Origin: Xanthomonas massiliensis
Lineage (GTDB): Bacteria; Pseudomonadota; Gammaproteobacteria; Xanthomonadales; Xanthomonadaceae
Assembly (NCBI RefSeq): GCF_900018785.1
Contig: NZ_FCOY01000007.1
Span: 1-64,000, forward strand
Reading direction: 5' to 3'
DNA length: 64,000 nt
Shown here: positions 35,258 to 45,460 of the stretch, piece after piece
Layout: the number at the start of each line of letters is the position of its first letter
Position numbering within the stretch: position 1 is the stretch's first letter
Translations under genes and position numbers: made by a program
The notes under the pieces: model-generated
Database searches by the model: none
What the model saw: only the letters and a program-made list of their open reading frames with translations
What the model was told of the DNA's origin: nothing

Positions 35258-37969
35258 ATGTCGGCCAAGCCCGTTCCAGAATCCGCTCCCCATGCCCCCA
35301 CCTGGCGGCGCGTCCTCCCGTTGCTGATCAGCCTCACCATCCTGGCCCTGGCGCTGCACGCGCTGTCGGCCGAGTTCACCGAACACGGCTACCGCCAGAT
35401 CCGCCAGGCGTTCAAGGCGCTGGGAGACGGCCAGATCGCGCTGGCGCTGCTGCTGGGCCTGGGCAGCTACGCCTGCCTGATCGGCTTCGACAGTATCGGC
35501 ATCCGCCGCAGCGGCAAGCACCTGCATCCGGCACGCATCGGCATCACCGCCTTCCTCGCCCACGCGGCCGGGCAGACCCTGGGGTTCGCCGCGCTCACCG
35601 GCGGCGCGGTGCGCCTGCGCGGCTACGGCGGCGCCGGGCTGAACCTGCTGGAGATCGGCCAGGTGGTGCTGATGAGCACCCTGGGCTTCGTGTTCGGCGC
35701 CTGGGTGCTGCTGGGCCTGGCGCTGTGCCTGGAGCCGGATGCGGCCGCGCGCATGCTGCCGGTGTCGGCCGGCTGGGTCCGCATGGCCGGCGTGGCGGTG
35801 TTGCTGGCCTACGCGGCGATGCTGGCGGCGGTCGGCCACGCCGGGCGCGAGTTCGGCATCGGCAAGGTGCGGCTGTGGCTGCCGGACCGGCGCACGGTGC
35901 TGGGGGTCAGCGCACTGAGCATGGTCGAGCTGGGCCTGGCCAGCGGCGCGTTCTACGTGCTGCTGCCGCAAGCCCCGGGCGTGGGCTATTTCGGCTTCAT
36001 CGGCCTGTGGCTGGTGGCGGTGCTGGCCGGCCTGGTGTCCACGGTGCCGGCCGGCCTGGGCGTGTTCGAGTGGAGCATGCTCAAGCTGCTGCCGGCGGTG
36101 GCGCCGGGCGCGCTGCTCGCCGCCGCGCTGGTCTACCGGGTCACCTACTACGTGGTGCCGCTGCTGATCGCCCTGGCGATGGCGGCGCTGGGCAGCCTGC
36201 GCGGGCCGGCGCTGAACGCGGGGGCGGCCGGCGCGCGCGCGGCGTGGACCACGCTGCGGCCGTGGCTGCCGCACATCATCGCGCTGGCGGTGTTCGCCAT
36301 CGGCGCGGCGATGGTCATCGACGGCACCCTGCCCACCCCGGTGCGCCGGCAGACGGTGGCGCCGCTGCCGCTGATCGAGACCTCGCACCTGCTGGTCAGC
36401 CTGGGCGGGGTGGCCCTGCTGCTGATCGGCCAGGGCCTGCAGCGGCGCAGCCATTCGGCCTGGATGCTGGCGCTGGTGGTGTGCGCAGCGCTGGTGCCGC
36501 TGGCGCCGCTGCGCGGCAGCCACTACGCGGTGGCGCTGTGGGCCGCCGCCACCGCGCTGGCGCTGTGGGCCTCGCGCCGCGAGTTCTACCGCCAGAGCGC
36601 GCTGCTGGACGAGGCCTGGTCGTGGCGCTGGCTGGCCAACCTGGGCCTGGTGCTGGTGGGCACGGTGTGGCTGCTGTTCTTCTGCTACCAGCACGTGGAA
36701 TACAGCAACGAGCTGTGGTGGGAGTTCGCGTCCTCGGCCAACGCACCGCGCGCATTGCGTGCGCTGCTGGTGATCGCAGTGGTGCTGATCGTGTTCGGCC
36801 TGGCACGGCTGCTGCGCAGCACGCGGCGGCCGCTGCCGGTGGCCGGTGCCGCCGAGCTGGCGGCGATCGCCCCGGTGCTGGCCGCCGCGCGCGACACCCA
36901 GGCCTGCCTGGCGCTGACCGGCGACAAGGCGCTGCTGCGCGACGATGCCGGCCAGGGGTTCGTGATGATGCAGCGCTACGGCGGCTCGCTGATCTCGATG
37001 GGCGATCCGGTCGGCCCGCCGGAGGTGGCGCGCGCGCTGATCTGGCGCTTCCGCGAGGAGGCCGACCGCATGGGCCTGCGCCCGGTGTTCTACCAGGTCG
37101 GCGAGGCCTACTGGCAGACCTACCTGGACCTGGGCCTGAGCCTGGTCAAGCTCGGCGAGGAGGCGATGGTGCCGATCGGCGAGTTCACCCTGGAAGGGCG
37201 CGAGCATGCCGAACTGCGCCAGGCATTCAACCGCGGCAAGCGCGCCGGACTGGCATTCCGCGTGCTGACGCCGGACGAGGTGGACGCGGCCATGCCGGTG
37301 CTGGCGCAGATCTCCGACCAGTGGCTGGAGGAGAAGTCCGGCGAGGAGAAGGGCTTCTCGCTGGGCAGCTTCGACCCGGCCTACCTGCGTCGCTTCCCGG
37401 TGGCCGTGGTCGAGCAGGCCGGGCAGATCGTCGCCTTCGCCAATCTGTGGACGGCCCCGGCCGGCCACGAACTGTCGGTGGACCTGATGCGCTACGGCAC
37501 CGCGGCGCCCAAGGGCACGATGGACTACCTGTTCGTGGAGATGTTCCTGTGGGGCAAGGCCAACGGCTATGCCCGCTTCTCGCTGGGCATGGCGCCGCTG
37601 TCGGGCCTGCCCCAGCATCGCCTGGCCGGGCGCTGGAACCGCTTCGCCAACCTGGTCGCCCGCCACGGCGAGCGCTTCTACGGCTTCAGCGGGCTGCGCC
37701 GGTTCAAGTCCAAGTTCGACCCGGTCTGGCGGCCGCGCTACCTGGTCGCGCCGGGCGGCGTGCACCTGGCCGCCGCCCTGCTCGATGTCACCCGGCTGAT
37801 CTCGCTGGACCCGGGCCGCCACGACGAGGACGACGCGCGGCAGGTGCCGCACGCGCAGACCCTGCCGCCGGCGGCGGCGCTCACTTCGCCGGCGCCGGCG
37901 CCGGTGCCGCCTGCGATGCCTGCAGATGCTGCAGGATTGCGGTCGCCAGCCGGTCATAGTCACCCTTGA
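35258..37969 (+). CDS. mprF: Bifunctional lysylphosphatidylglycerol flippase/synthetase MprF
   Basis: A roughly 903-residue membrane protein. The N-terminal 550 residues hold about 14 hydrophobic segments (flippase part, including AHAAGQTLGFAALTGGAVRLRGYG). The C-terminal part is the soluble DUF2156/GNAT-like synthase domain (LTGDKALLRDDAGQGFVMMQ, RMGLRPVFYQVGEAYW, FAGLRRFKSKFDPVW-like end). MprF transfers lysine from Lys-tRNA to phosphatidylglycerol and flips the product, making the surface less negative and more resistant to cationic peptides. An in-frame ATG at 35174 is an alternative start. Its last 89 bases overlap the converging VirJ-like gene. A short Ala/Pro-rich tail is encoded within that overlap. 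Confidence 0.93.
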   Translation: MSAKPVPESAPHAPTWRRVLPLLISLTILALALHALSAEFTEHGYRQIRQAFKALGDGQIALALLLGLGSYACLIGFDSIGIRRSGKHLHPARIGITAFLAHAAGQTLGFAALTGGAVRLRGYGGAGLNLLEIGQVVLMSTLGFVFGAWVLLGLALCLEPDAAARMLPVSAGWVRMAGVAVLLAYAAMLAAVGHAGREFGIGKVRLWLPDRRTVLGVSALSMVELGLASGAFYVLLPQAPGVGYFGFIGLWLVAVLAGLVSTVPAGLGVFEWSMLKLLPAVAPGALLAAALVYRVTYYVVPLLIALAMAALGSLRGPALNAGAAGARAAWTTLRPWLPHIIALAVFAIGAAMVIDGTLPTPVRRQTVAPLPLIETSHLLVSLGGVALLLIGQGLQRRSHSAWMLALVVCAALVPLAPLRGSHYAVALWAAATALALWASRREFYRQSALLDEAWSWRWLANLGLVLVGTVWLLFFCYQHVEYSNELWWEFASSANAPRALRALLVIAVVLIVFGLARLLRSTRRPLPVAGAAELAAIAPVLAAARDTQACLALTGDKALLRDDAGQGFVMMQRYGGSLISMGDPVGPPEVARALIWRFREEADRMGLRPVFYQVGEAYWQTYLDLGLSLVKLGEEAMVPIGEFTLEGREHAELRQAFNRGKRAGLAFRVLTPDEVDAAMPVLAQISDQWLEEKSGEEKGFSLGSFDPAYLRRFPVAVVEQAGQIVAFANLWTAPAGHELSVDLMRYGTAAPKGTMDYLFVEMFLWGKANGYARFSLGMAPLSGLPQHRLAGRWNRFANLVARHGERFYGFSGLRRFKSKFDPVWRPRYLVAPGGVHLAAALLDVTRLISLDPGRHDEDDARQVPHAQTLPPAAALTSPAPAPVPPAMPADAAGLRSPAGHSHP

Positions 37970-39290
37970 AATGGTGATCCCCCGGCAGCGCCACGAGCTG
38001 GACCTGCCCGGCCGGCAGGTGCGGGCACACCGTGTCGCCGTCGTCCACGCCATAGACGCATAGCGTGGTCGCCGCCGGCATGCGCGCGACCTCCGGCGGA
38101 ATGGCCAGGCCCACGCCGTCGTCGTGCAGCCAGTTGGAGACGTGGAACTCGTAGTCGGCGGTGGAGGCCAGCGACAGCAGCGCGGTCATCGCCACCGCCT
38201 GGCGGGTGGCGGCTGGCAGCTGGTTGTAGGCGGCCGGCAGCACGTCCGCGCCCTGCGAGAAGCCGATCAGCAGCACCCGGCTGCGGTTCCAGTGCGGGGC
38301 GTAGTAGCGCACGATCCGGTCCAGGTCCGCGGCGAACGAGGCCGGGGTGCGGGCGCTCCAGAAGTAGCGCAGCGAATCCACGCCCACCACCGGGATGCCG
38401 GCCTGCGCCAGCGCGCCGGCCACGTTCTTGTCCAGCCCGGCCCAGCCGCCGTCGCCGGAGACGAAGATGGCGAAGGTGTCGCGGTCGCTGCCGCCGGCGG
38501 CGGCCGGCACTTCCACGATCGGCAGGCCGGCCAGGCTGGCCGGCGGCGGCGGCAGGCTCACGCCCTTCTGCGCGGCCATCGTGCGCGCCGCGGCCAGCAG
38601 CCCCGGCAGCGCGTCGCCGCCGTGCGCCAGGCGGTAGCGGCGTGCCTGCGGCACCTGCCGCACGAACGCGTCCAGCGCCGCCCGCCCGGCCGCGGCCGGC
38701 GCCGCGCCATGCCCGGCCGGCGCATCCTCCGGCAGCAGCCAGGCCAGCGGCAGCGGCACCGGTTGCACGTGCCCGGCCGCGTCCACGCCCTTGCCGCAGA
38801 TCATCGTGCCCAGCTCGGCATGCGGCGGCAGGCCGTCGGTGACCAGGCCGGCGAACAACTGCGGCGGCGCCTGCGCGGCGACCGCATAGGCCAGGGCGGC
38901 GCCGTCGCCGTCGCCGCCGAGCAGCGGCAGGCGGTAGCTGGGGATGTGCAGGTAGGCCTGGACGAAGCGCGAGAAGTTCTCCACGTCGCCCGCACCGAAG
39001 CCGCAGCGCCCGTTCTCCTGGCGCATGCGCGCCTGCAGGCGCTCGGTGTCCACCTCGATCACCAGTGCGCCGTCGTCGCGCAGCGCGCGCAGCCGGCGCG
39101 CGCGCGCGGCCTCCTCACCGCGGCCGGCGAACCAGAACATCACGCGGGCCGGATCGCCCTGGGGCTGCAGCACCGGCTCGCGCTCGAAGCGGCCATGGCT
39201 CAGTTGCAGTGCTTGCTCGGCCGCCGCCGGCGCCGTCGCCAGGAGCAGTGCCAGGCTGGCGGCCCAGCGCCAATTCGCGATACCACGCAT
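37881..39290 (-). CDS. VirJ/AcvB-domain periplasmic hydrolase
   Basis: A 469-residue exported protein (signal peptide cut near residue 25, APAAAEQ) with an alpha/beta-hydrolase C-terminal half. FAIFVSGDGGWAGLDKNVAGAL, DSLRYFWSARTP and VLLIGFSQGADVLP, with the nucleophile Ser in GFSQG, are typical of the VirJ/AcvB family. In Agrobacterium AcvB removes lysyl-phosphatidylglycerol made by the MprF homologue, whose gene is adjacent; the same pairing is seen here. The 3' end runs 89 bases into mprF on the opposite strand. The frame extends upstream to 39353, but ATG 39290 gives the clean signal peptide. Confidence 0.88.
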   Translation of the reverse strand: MRGIANWRWAASLALLLATAPAAAEQALQLSHGRFEREPVLQPQGDPARVMFWFAGRGEEAARARRLRALRDDGALVIEVDTERLQARMRQENGRCGFGAGDVENFSRFVQAYLHIPSYRLPLLGGDGDGAALAYAVAAQAPPQLFAGLVTDGLPPHAELGTMICGKGVDAAGHVQPVPLPLAWLLPEDAPAGHGAAPAAAGRAALDAFVRQVPQARRYRLAHGGDALPGLLAAARTMAAQKGVSLPPPPASLAGLPIVEVPAAAGGSDRDTFAIFVSGDGGWAGLDKNVAGALAQAGIPVVGVDSLRYFWSARTPASFAADLDRIVRYYAPHWNRSRVLLIGFSQGADVLPAAYNQLPAATRQAVAMTALLSLASTADYEFHVSNWLHDDGVGLAIPPEVARMPAATTLCVYGVDDGDTVCPHLPAGQVQLVALPGDHHFKGDYDRLATAILQHLQASQAAPAPAPAK

Positions 39291-39365
39291 CGATCGTCCC
39301 GTGTCGGAGTCAGTTGGGGAGGCGCGCACGATACGCCGGCCGCCGTGCAGCACAAGTGGCGACGG

Positions 39366-39545
39366 TCAGGCGTCCGCCCCGGGGTGGCGCTGGTGCCATT
39401 CCGCCAGTGCCTGCCGGTAGCGCGCCAGCTCCTCGGCATACAGGTCCAGCACGCAGATCGGGCAGCCGCTGCCGCAGCATTCGTTCGGGCCCGGCTCCTC
39501 CGGCGGCTGCGGGCGCGGATCGAGGGCGGGATCTGGCGTGTTCAT
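39366..39545 (-). CDS. Small oxidoreductase-like domain protein
   Basis: A 59-residue protein made almost entirely of the oxidoreductase-like N-terminal domain (PF09791 type). PNECCGSGCPICVLDLYAEEL holds four closely spaced cysteines that probably bind a metal or iron-sulfur centre. The tail is His/Glu-rich. Its function is unknown. It overlaps the HD-domain gene by four bases (ATGA), and that gene overlaps the thpR-like gene the same way, so three genes are translated as a coupled set. Confidence 0.82.
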   Translation of the reverse strand: MNTPDPALDPRPQPPEEPGPNECCGSGCPICVLDLYAEELARYRQALAEWHQRHPGADA

Positions 39546-40204
39546 GCCTGCGGGGATGGAGGCGGCGGCGGCGATTGCAATCCCGTCTGCAGCCGGGCCA
39601 GCGCCCGGGCCAGGTTGGCCCGGGCCGGCGCGTCGCAGCGGGCGTGGAAATCGTCGCTGAGGAAGATGCGCGGCGCGGCGAGCAGCCCGCGCAGGAACCG
39701 CGCGCGCCCGTCGCGGTAGCGCACGGCGTCCACCCGCGGCCGGTATTCCTCGGCGATGGCGCGCTCGTAGGCGTCGTAGACCGGCATCGGCGCGGCCAGG
39801 ATCGCCATGTCGCAGTCCAGCAGCAGCGCCTCGTCGCGGCCGACCGCGCCCGGGCCGAGTTGGCCGTGGCGGGCGGTGAGCTCGATCAGGCGGGCGACGC
39901 GGCCGGCGTCCAGCCCGGCACGCGGCAGCCAGCGCGCGATGTCCCGGCGCGCCAGCCCGGCCGAGCGCGCCTCGTTGTCGGTCCGGCCGGCCTCGTAGAC
40001 GGCGTCGTGGTAGAGCAGCGCCAGCCAGGCCTCGCGCGGGTGGTCCCAGCCGAGGCGCTCGGCCACGTCGGCGTAGTGGCCGAGCACCGCCTGCACGTGG
40101 CGCCAGTCGTGGTAGGCCCGCGGCGGTGCCGCGTAGCACGCATGCAGGGCCTGCCATTGCGCCGCCGGCAGCGGCAGCGGACCGGGCAGCGCCTGCGTGC
40201 TCAT
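39542..40204 (-). CDS. HD-domain phosphohydrolase
   Basis: A 220-residue protein of the predicted metal-dependent HD superfamily (COG4339 type). Metal ligands are recognisable: YHDWRHVQAVLGHY (first His), WLALLYHDAVYEAG (the His-Asp pair), ELTARHG and LLDCDMAILAA (late Asp). The substrate is unknown; nucleotides are a common guess for this group. It starts four bases inside the end of the 2'-5' ligase-like gene and ends four bases inside the small cysteine protein. The proline-rich last ten residues look unstructured. Confidence 0.85.
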   Translation of the reverse strand: MSTQALPGPLPLPAAQWQALHACYAAPPRAYHDWRHVQAVLGHYADVAERLGWDHPREAWLALLYHDAVYEAGRTDNEARSAGLARRDIARWLPRAGLDAGRVARLIELTARHGQLGPGAVGRDEALLLDCDMAILAAPMPVYDAYERAIAEEYRPRVDAVRYRDGRARFLRGLLAAPRIFLSDDFHARCDAPARANLARALARLQTGLQSPPPPPSPQA

Positions 40205-40782
40205 GGCGCCGCCAGGGGCCAGCGCCCCTCGATGTCGTAGCGCCCCTGCCCCAGGTGGCTGCGCACCAGCACGAACGCATCGGCCCTCCAGCCGACGCGC
40301 GTTGCCAGCGCCTGCCACGGCACGCGGGCATGGCCGTAGGCCAAGGTCAGGTGCGGGGTGAACCGGGTATCGCCGCGCAGGCCGCGGCGCGCCATCGCCT
40401 GCGCCAGGGCCGCGTGCAAGGCGCACACGCCGGCCGCGGCAGGGCCCTCGGCGCGCAGCACGAACGGATGCTGGCGGTGGCCGGCGAAACTGCCGGCCGT
40501 GTCGAATGCGATGTCGAATGGGGCCATCGCCACCTGCGCGGCGGCCTGGCGTGCCGCGGCCAGCAGGTCCGGCGGCAACCGCGGGAAATCGCCCAAATGG
40601 TGCAGGGTCACGTGCAGGCGCGCGGCCGGCAGGAGGCGGCCGCCCGGCGCGCACGACGTCTGCAGCGGTACCGCCAGGGCCGCGATCGCCGCCGCCGTGG
40701 CCGGGTCGGGCATCAGGGCGAAGAACAGCCGCTCGCGCGGGACCGCGTCCGCCTCGCCCAGCAGGGAGGGTTGGCTCGTCAT
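40201..40782 (-). CDS. thpR: RNA 2',3'-cyclic phosphodiesterase (2'-5' RNA ligase family)
   Basis: A 193-residue two-histidine phosphoesterase. The two HxTx motifs are HVTLHHLG (about residue 55) and HLTLAYG (about 140), placed as in ThpR. Members open 2',3'-cyclic phosphates on RNA and can join tRNA halves in vitro through 2'-5' bonds. RERLFFALMPDPATA is the usual N-terminal strand, preceded by about 16 extra residues. It is the first gene of a three-gene coupled set with the HD protein and the small cysteine protein. The MFS exporter gene lies 58 bases downstream of the window's next block. Confidence 0.9.
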   Translation of the reverse strand: MTSQPSLLGEADAVPRERLFFALMPDPATAAAIAALAVPLQTSCAPGGRLLPAARLHVTLHHLGDFPRLPPDLLAAARQAAAQVAMAPFDIAFDTAGSFAGHRQHPFVLRAEGPAAAGVCALHAALAQAMARRGLRGDTRFTPHLTLAYGHARVPWQALATRVGWRADAFVLVRSHLGQGRYDIEGRWPLAAP

Positions 40783-40840
40783 CGGCGCCAGCTTAGGGCC
40801 TGCCCCGGCCGGGGGCCACGGGCGCGCCGCGCGCACCGGC

Positions 40841-42055
40841 TCACGCCGTCGGCGCGTGCCGGCCCGCGGCCTGCCGGTCGTAGCGTCGCGCCAGCACGTA
40901 CACCAGCAGCCCGGCCACGGTGGTCGCCGCGCCGACGTAGCCGGTGACGGACCAGCCGTAGCCGGCGCCGATGGCCAGCCCGCCCAGCCACGGGCCCAGC
41001 GCGTTGGCGACGTTGAAGGCAGCATGGTGCGAGGCCGCGGTCAAGGTCTGGGCCCCGGTCCCCACGTCCATCAGCCGCATCTGCAGGGCCGGCCCCAGCG
41101 CGCCGATGCTGCCCACCAGCGCCACCGCCGGCAGCAGCGTCCACGCCGAACCGGTGGCGAAGGGCCAGAACGCCAGCACCGCGGTCACCCACAGCAGGAT
41201 CCCGCCGACCGCGGCGAACCCCAGGCGGTCGTAGAGCCAACCGCCCAGCGGCGTGGCGACGATGCTGCCCAGGCCGAAGCAGGCCAGCGCCAGCGGCACC
41301 CAGTGCGGGCCCAGGCGGGTGACCTCGGCCAGGGTCGGCACCAGGTAGGCGAACACGCAGAACATGCCGGCGAAGCCGACCGCGCCGATGCCCAGTGCCA
41401 GCCAGACCTGCGGCCGGTTGAAGGCGCGCATCTCCGCGCGTGGATCGTCCGCCGGCTGGCCCGGATCGTCCGGCAGCAGCCAGGCCACCGCGGCCACGGT
41501 CAGCAGCGCGATCGCGCTCACCAGCGCGTAGGTCCAGCGCCAGCCCGCCACCTCGCCCAGCCAGCTGGCCAGCGGATTGCCGACCAGCACCGCCGCCGAC
41601 AGGCCCATCATGACCCGGCCGACGGCGCTGCCGCGCTGGTCCGGACGGCTCACCGCGGCGGCCACCAGCGCCGCGACGCCGAAATAGGCGCCGTGCGGCA
41701 GCCCGGCGACGAAGCGCGCCAGCATCATCCCCCAGTAGCCGGGCACCACCGCGCTGGCCAGGTTGCCCAGCGCGTAGAACACCATCAGCGCCAGCAGCAA
41801 CGGCTTGCGCCGCAGGCGTGCGCCGAGGATGGCCAGCGCCGGCGCGCCGACCACCACCCCCAGCGCGTAGGCGCTGACCAGGTGGCCGGCCCGCGGCACG
41901 TCGACGTGCAGGTCGGCGGCGATATGGGTCAGCAGCGCCATGCTGCCGAACTCGCTGGTGCCGATGGCGAAACTGCCCAGCGCCAGCGCCGACAGGATGA
42001 GGAGGTACTGGCCGCGCCCGAGGGGGCGGCCGGCGTAGATAGCGGGGGATACCAC
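40841..42055 (-). CDS. MFS drug/sugar efflux transporter (DHA1, AraJ/YdhP-like)
   Basis: A roughly 404-residue transporter with 12 predicted membrane helices. Helix 1 begins LLILSALALGSFAIGTSEF, and the motif A loop between helices 2 and 3 is LGARLRRKPLLLAL. GLPHGAYFGVAALVAA and VLVGNPLASWLG are typical of the AraJ/YdhP branch. The substrate is unknown. The frame is open to an ATG at 42121, but a GATAAT -10 hexamer lies inside that extension (42089-42094), so the GTG at 42055 is the more likely start. Neither has a strong ribosome site. Confidence 0.85.
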   Translation of the reverse strand: MVSPAIYAGRPLGRGQYLLILSALALGSFAIGTSEFGSMALLTHIAADLHVDVPRAGHLVSAYALGVVVGAPALAILGARLRRKPLLLALMVFYALGNLASAVVPGYWGMMLARFVAGLPHGAYFGVAALVAAAVSRPDQRGSAVGRVMMGLSAAVLVGNPLASWLGEVAGWRWTYALVSAIALLTVAAVAWLLPDDPGQPADDPRAEMRAFNRPQVWLALGIGAVGFAGMFCVFAYLVPTLAEVTRLGPHWVPLALACFGLGSIVATPLGGWLYDRLGFAAVGGILLWVTAVLAFWPFATGSAWTLLPAVALVGSIGALGPALQMRLMDVGTGAQTLTAASHHAAFNVANALGPWLGGLAIGAGYGWSVTGYVGAATTVAGLLVYVLARRYDRQAAGRHAPTA

Positions 42056-42088
42056 GAGGGGGCTGTCCGGCGAAACGGAAAGCGCACC

Positions 42089-42094
42089 ATTATC
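42089..42094 (-). promoter_or_regulatory. -10-like element before the MFS gene
   Basis: GATAAT on the minus strand in GGGATAATGG. If used, transcription starts near 42082, downstream of the ATG at 42121, which favours GTG 42055 as the start. Confidence 0.4.
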
Positions 42095-42158
42095 CCGTCC
42101 GCAGCGCGGCGCGGGAAGCATTTCCCGTGTGCGGCGCGGGCACGCGGCAGCGCCGGGG

Positions 42159-42503
42159 TCAGGCCTTGCGCAGGAAGCAGGTCTTGAGCACCAGGCCCTT
42201 GATGCGCTCGGAATGGCCTTCCACGTGCGCGGCGTCGCCGGCGACCAGGCGGATGTTGCGGATCACCGAGCCCTGCTTGAGCGGAACCGAGGCGCCCTTC
42301 ACCTTCAAGTCCTTGATCACCACCACGGTGTCGCCGGCCGCCAGCGGCGTGCCGTTGCAGTCGCGCACGCCGGGATCGGACGCGGCGTCCGGCGCGTCGC
42401 CTTCGCCCCATTCGTGGCCGCAGTCCGGGCAGATCCACAGCGCGCCGTCGGGATAGGTGTTGTCCTGGCGGCATTCCGGGCAGGCGGGAAAGGAGTCGGT
42501 CAT
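42159..42503 (-). CDS. yjdM: Zinc-ribbon protein YjdM (PhnA-type)
   Basis: A 114-residue cytoplasmic protein. An N-terminal zinc ribbon (FPACPECRQDN and IWICPDCGHEW give two CxxC pairs) is followed by a small barrel domain with DCNGTPLAAGDTVVVIKDLKVKG and IKGLVLKTCFLRK at the end. It was once called PhnA but is not part of the phosphonate lyase system; its function is unknown. ATG 42503 gives the usual MTDSFPACPEC start. It is divergent from the structured leader and small protein gene that begin near 42581. Confidence 0.93.
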   Translation of the reverse strand: MTDSFPACPECRQDNTYPDGALWICPDCGHEWGEGDAPDAASDPGVRDCNGTPLAAGDTVVVIKDLKVKGASVPLKQGSVIRNIRLVAGDAAHVEGHSERIKGLVLKTCFLRKA

Positions 42504-42580
42504 GGCCGGATCCGGCGCGGAAAGGACGCGCATTCTAGCCGGTCGGCCGGACGTTTAACGGGTAAATAACCATGATTCGG

Positions 42581-42586
42581 TATAAT
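42581..42586 (+). promoter_or_regulatory. -10 element for the structured leader
   Basis: Consensus TATAAT, 181 bases before the start of the 61-residue protein. Transcription would begin near 42593 and give a leader of about 170 bases. No good -35 is visible; the nearest candidate (TTTAAC at 42554) is too far away. Confidence 0.55.
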
Positions 42587-42684
42587 CCCCCGCGACGGCT
42601 GGTGATCGTTCCATCGCTGTAGCCAACCGTATCCACGGATGCCTGTTCAGGCGTCAGGCCCATCGGAGCGTCCCCGCTCCCTTT

Positions 42685-42740
42685 CGCCGTCCCGCGGATG
42701 CCCGTGGCATCCGGCTGCTTCCGGCAGCCCGGGGACGGCG
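42685..42740 (+). ncRNA. Three-way-junction RNA structure in the 5' leader (candidate cis-regulatory RNA)
   Basis: Three perfectly paired helices: an outer 9-bp stem CGCCGTCCC (42685-42693) with GGGACGGCG (42732-42740); a 7-bp stem GGATGCC (42696-42702) with GGCATCC (42706-42712); and a 6-bp stem GGCTGC (42713-42718) with GCAGCC (42724-42729). The two inner helices abut, so they can stack. The fold ends 7 bases before AAGGAG. Upstream, GGAGC/GCTCC (42665-42680) and GCCTG/CAGGC (42641-42652) could form further hairpins. It matches no riboswitch class I know. Confidence 0.55.
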
Positions 42741-42761
42741 ACCCAGCAAGGAGACATACGC

Positions 42762-42947
42762 ATGGCTCGTCCCGCTACCAAGTCCTCGTTCACGGCCCGC
42801 TCCTCGCGCTCCGGCGCGCATGGCCAGCCGCTGACCAGCGAGCGCATCGCCGCCGACCTGGCCGCTTTCCGCAAGTCCGGCGGCCGCATCGAGGTGCTCG
42901 GCAACACCCAGGCCCTGAAGAAACAGGACGAGCAGCCCGCCGACTGA
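42762..42947 (+). CDS. Small basic protein of unknown function (61 residues)
   Basis: A 61-residue, strongly basic protein. The first 25 residues are Ser/Arg-rich and probably disordered; the second half, ERIAADLAAFRKSGGRIEVLG, looks like a helix followed by a Gly-Gly turn and strand. That A-x-F-x-x-x-G-G-x-I pattern recalls the C-terminus of small RNA-polymerase-associated regulators such as SutA, but the similarity is short and only suggestive. AAGGAG lies 10 bases before ATG 42762. The long leader and good -10 point to real, regulated expression. Confidence 0.75.
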   Translation: MARPATKSSFTARSSRSGAHGQPLTSERIAADLAAFRKSGGRIEVLGNTQALKKQDEQPAD

Positions 42948-43097
42948 GGCGCGGCATCCTCGCAGGAAACGGCCCGCGTGCCCGGCACGCGGGCCGTTTC
43001 GTTTCCGCCATCGCTTGCCGATGCAACCTTCGCGCGCCGCCGCCCCGGCAGGTGCACGTCGTATCCTTTGCCGTCGATCCGTTTCCCGCCTTCCATC

Positions 43098-44785
<1,688 letters not shown>

Positions 44786-44789
<4 letters not shown>

Positions 44790-45457
44790 TGGCGGCCGCG
44801 CTTCCGCCCACCGCCCACGCGGCCGCGACGCCCGCCACCGGCCGGTTCGGCACCCGCCTGCTGCACGAGACCCTGCCGGCCTGGGCCCAGGGCTCGCTCG
44901 AGGCCATCCTCCTCGCCCTCCAGATCCTGGCGATCGTGGTGGCGGCCTGGCTGCTGCGCATGCTGGCGCGGCGCGTGCTGGAGCGCCTCGGTGCCCGCTA
45001 CGCGCTGCCGCCGGAGATCGTCGTGGCGCTGCGCCGCACCGGCAACGTGCTGATCGCCGGCGCCGCGGTGCTGCTGGTCCTGGACCGGCTGGGGGTGTCC
45101 GGCACGGTGCTGTGGACCGCCTTCACCGGCTTCGCGGCGGTCGGCGCGGTGGCCTTCTTCGCCGCCTGGAGCGTGCTGTCCAACCTGTTCTGCACCTTCC
45201 TGATCGTGGTCACCCGCCCGTTCCGGCTGAACGACTACGTCGAACTGCTGGAAAACGGCGAGAAGCCGGGCCTGAAGGGCAAGGTGATCGACGTCAACAT
45301 GGTCTACACCACGCTGCAGGAAACGCGCGAGGGCCAGCCGCCCAGCGTGCTGCAGATCCCCAACAACCTGTTCTTCCAGCGCACCCTGCGACGCTGGCCG
45401 GCCGGGACCCTGCCCGAGGCGCCCGCGCCCGGGGCCACCCGCCCGCCGCCGGCCTGA
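44786..45457 (+). CDS. Small MscS-type mechanosensitive channel protein
   Basis: A 223-residue protein with three hydrophobic segments: about 38-58, about 90-106 and the pore-helix region [23 protein letters not shown]. These are followed by the start of the MscS beta domain ([13 protein letters not shown]...[14 protein letters not shown]). It lacks the large C-terminal cytoplasmic vestibule of E. coli MscS (286 residues), ending in a Pro/Ala-rich tail. It may release solutes when the membrane is stretched. It is coupled to the acyl-CoA ligase (ATGA overlap), hinting at a link with membrane lipid changes. It converges with the zinc-finger gene only 3 bases away. Confidence 0.87.
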
Positions 45458-45460
45458 GGC

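Noticed and set aside
42659-42740. The structured leader considered as a tRNA, 4.5S RNA or known riboswitch.
   Set aside because: There is no T-arm or anticodon arrangement, no SRP Alu/helix 8 signature, and no conserved core of TPP, cobalamin, glycine or SAM classes.
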